Program-made: the position numbers and the translations under genes
Shown: positions 5,623 to 6,389 of the stretch, in pieces
How the letters are laid out: every line of letters starts with the position of its first letter
Position numbering within the stretch: the first letter of the stretch is position 1
Assembly (NCBI GenBank): GCA_008501835.1
Contig: QQUB01000047.1
Span: forward strand, 1 to 6,389
Length of the DNA stretch: 6,389 bases
Source of the DNA: Bacteroidota bacterium
GTDB lineage: Bacteria; Bacteroidota; Bacteroidia; Chitinophagales; Saprospiraceae
Direction: 5' to 3'
Notes under the pieces: generated by a model
What the model saw: only the letters and a program-made list of their open reading frames with translations
The model's database searches: none
What the model was told of the DNA's origin: nothing

Positions 5623-6159
5623 ATGAAAAATATAAAAATAAATTTTATCGCTATCATAGCGATATTAGCAATCTCTATTACCTCTTGTGATAAAATGGAT
5701 CTGGTTCCTAACGACCAATTTGAAGGCATCATTGGCACCTACACAGGTACAATTGTAAATGACAATGCCCCTGGAACAATTATCGATGCTACAGCTGTTG
5801 TCACAATGGGGTTAGATTCAAGCATTCAAATCCATTGTTTTACAGAGCATTTTGATACCACCATTTCGCTCAATATCTATCATCATGGTGACAGCATTAT
5901 GGTCTGTAATATTGGGCAAGATTTTTTCAATGAATATGGACACCATCAATCAGAAAATTGGAATAATTGTAATAATATGATGGGCAATACAGGTAATAAT
6001 TCAACATGTGATTGGGATCTCCACATGGCCAATGACCATAATCCTGGAGATATGCATTTTGGAAGTTTTTATTTGCCTGAATATTCTTTTTGTTATGATT
6101 TTAGAATGCAATCAAATGGATCGACATTTTTCAAAAAATTTAGAGGTACAAGGGAATAA
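5623..6159 (+). CDS. Putative lipoprotein, His/Cys/Met-rich, possibly metal-binding
   Basis: The 178-residue protein has a signal peptide II: MKNIKINF, a hydrophobic stretch (8-20) and lipobox ITSC with lipidated Cys22, so it is anchored in the cell envelope facing the periplasm or surface. The mature part begins with GIIGTYTGTIVND (35-47), alternates short beta-like segments, and closes with FFKKFRGTRE, a pattern reminiscent of small calycin/lipocalin-like Bacteroidota lipoproteins. I do not recognise a named family. The second half is rich in potential metal ligands: YHHGD (86-90), YGHHQ (105-109), NCNNMM (115-120), Cys129, and DLHMANDHNPGDMHFG (132-147), with five cysteines after the lipidated one. 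It lies 23 bp after the second DUF6660 gene. Envelope metal (Cu or Ag) binding is a reasonable inference from composition and context only. The ATG at 5623 is followed by AAAAAT and lacks a Shine-Dalgarno sequence, like the other genes here. Confidence 0.82.
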   Translation: MKNIKINFIAIIAILAISITSCDKMDLVPNDQFEGIIGTYTGTIVNDNAPGTIIDATAVVTMGLDSSIQIHCFTEHFDTTISLNIYHHGDSIMVCNIGQDFFNEYGHHQSENWNNCNNMMGNTGNNSTCDWDLHMANDHNPGDMHFGSFYLPEYSFCYDFRMQSNGSTFFKKFRGTRE

Positions 6160-6170
6160 AGATTCTTTTT
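6151..6170 (+). terminator. Weak possible terminator at the end of the lipoprotein gene
   Basis: AGGGAAT (6151-6157) can pair with ATTCTTT (6162-6168) using two G-T wobbles, followed by T's to 6170. It overlaps the stop codon, like the ArdC terminator, but the stem is weak. Confidence 0.35.
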
Positions 6171-6194
6171 AATTTGAAATGTCATAAATAAACA

Positions 6195-6330
6195 TGTTTC
6201 ATCTTACTCAGGCTTATTGCCTAACAAACTGTCCGAGGTGAAACAGAGAAAAGGAAGCGGGACTGGCTATTCCGAGCTGTCTTAATGACAAATGACTCAT
6301 TATAGTCTTATTCCGCTTCCTTATTTTTTT
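6195..6330 (+). ncRNA. Two consecutive stem-loops ending in a T-tract: candidate structured RNA or complex terminator
   Basis: Stem 1: TGTTTCATCTT (6195-6205) pairs with GAGGTGAAACA (6235-6245) over 11 positions with two G-T wobbles, and encloses a small hairpin AGGC/GCCT (6210-6213, 6219-6222). Stem 2: AAGGAAGCGG (6251-6260) pairs perfectly with CCGCTTCCTT (6313-6322), continues inward with GACT (6261-6264) against AGTC (6304-6307) past a 5-nt bulge, and holds an inner hairpin TAATGA (6283-6288) with TCATTA (6297-6302). TTTTTTT (6324-6330) follows. No open reading frame of note lies here. The pairing is seen directly; that it is a functional RNA is inference. It may instead be a read-out terminator of the lipoprotein operon, a bidirectional terminator, or an end of a mobile element. 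Confidence 0.45.
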
Positions 6331-6363
6331 AGGTCAAATTTAATTTCCTGCCACTATGGTAAT

Positions 6364-6389
6364 ATGACACTTATCGAGAAAACTTATTT
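6364..6389 (+). CDS. Possible start of a gene running off the window (very uncertain)
   Basis: An ATG at 6364 opens a frame MTLIEKTY that stays open for the remaining 26 bases. It is too short to judge. On the opposite strand another frame open to the edge ends in a stop (ISFLDKCHITIVAGN), so the next gene could equally converge. Confidence 0.1.

Noticed and set aside
6219..6225. GCCTAAC resembling an integron attC R'' core
   Set aside because: No matching GTTRRRY partner is seen at the expected distance and no integron integrase is visible, so a gene-cassette reading is not supported.
6195..6389. Retron locus
   Set aside because: The two-stem layout is compatible with an msr/msd, but no reverse transcriptase lies in the window and only 8 codons of any downstream frame can be seen, so this stays a speculation under the structured-RNA finding.
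1..6389. CRISPR array, tRNA, rRNA or complete insertion sequence
   Set aside because: No regularly spaced repeats, no cloverleaf or rRNA sequence, and no transposase gene with paired terminal repeats were seen.

Overview
The window looks like an accessory region of a Bacteroidota chromosome or plasmid. Three things point there: two members of the short Cys-rich DUF6660 family, which is typical of that phylum; start codons with no Shine-Dalgarno sequence but A-rich contexts; and TAnnTTTG-type -7 promoter boxes. Base composition looks AT-rich by eye. I cannot name a genus.

Left part (1-1511, minus strand): a metal-export operon that leaves the window to the left. A DUF6660 protein (start about 1478, or 1511) is followed after a 68-bp gap by the first 356 codons of a CusA/CzcA-type RND heavy-metal efflux pump. 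The last 25 or so residues of the pump at the window edge look abnormal.

Middle part (1512-5239, plus strand): four genes separated by 87-191 bp spacers. They are a soluble VirD4/TraD-like ATPase (1706-2881), an unrecognised 97-residue protein with eight cysteines (2969-3262), a short plasmid/ICE-type RadC (JAB/JAMM) protein (3412-3867), and an ArdC-type antirestriction protein with an ssDNA-binding domain and a zinc-metallopeptidase domain (4059-5000). RadC and ArdC each end in a clear rho-independent terminator, so they are separate units. Together these genes read as a piece of a conjugative or integrative element. No relaxase, mating-pore gene, integrase or attachment site is visible, so it is either part of a larger element or a remnant.

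Right part (5240-6389, plus strand): a second, divergent DUF6660 gene with a TTG start, followed 23 bp later by a His/Cys/Met-rich lipoprotein. I read these as a second metal-linked operon. The last 230 bp hold no complete gene. They contain two consecutive stem-loops ending in a T-tract (6195-6330), which could be a structured RNA or an elaborate terminator.

The two DUF6660 genes point away from each other and bracket the conjugation-type block. This suggests metal-resistance cargo around, or split by, a mobile module.
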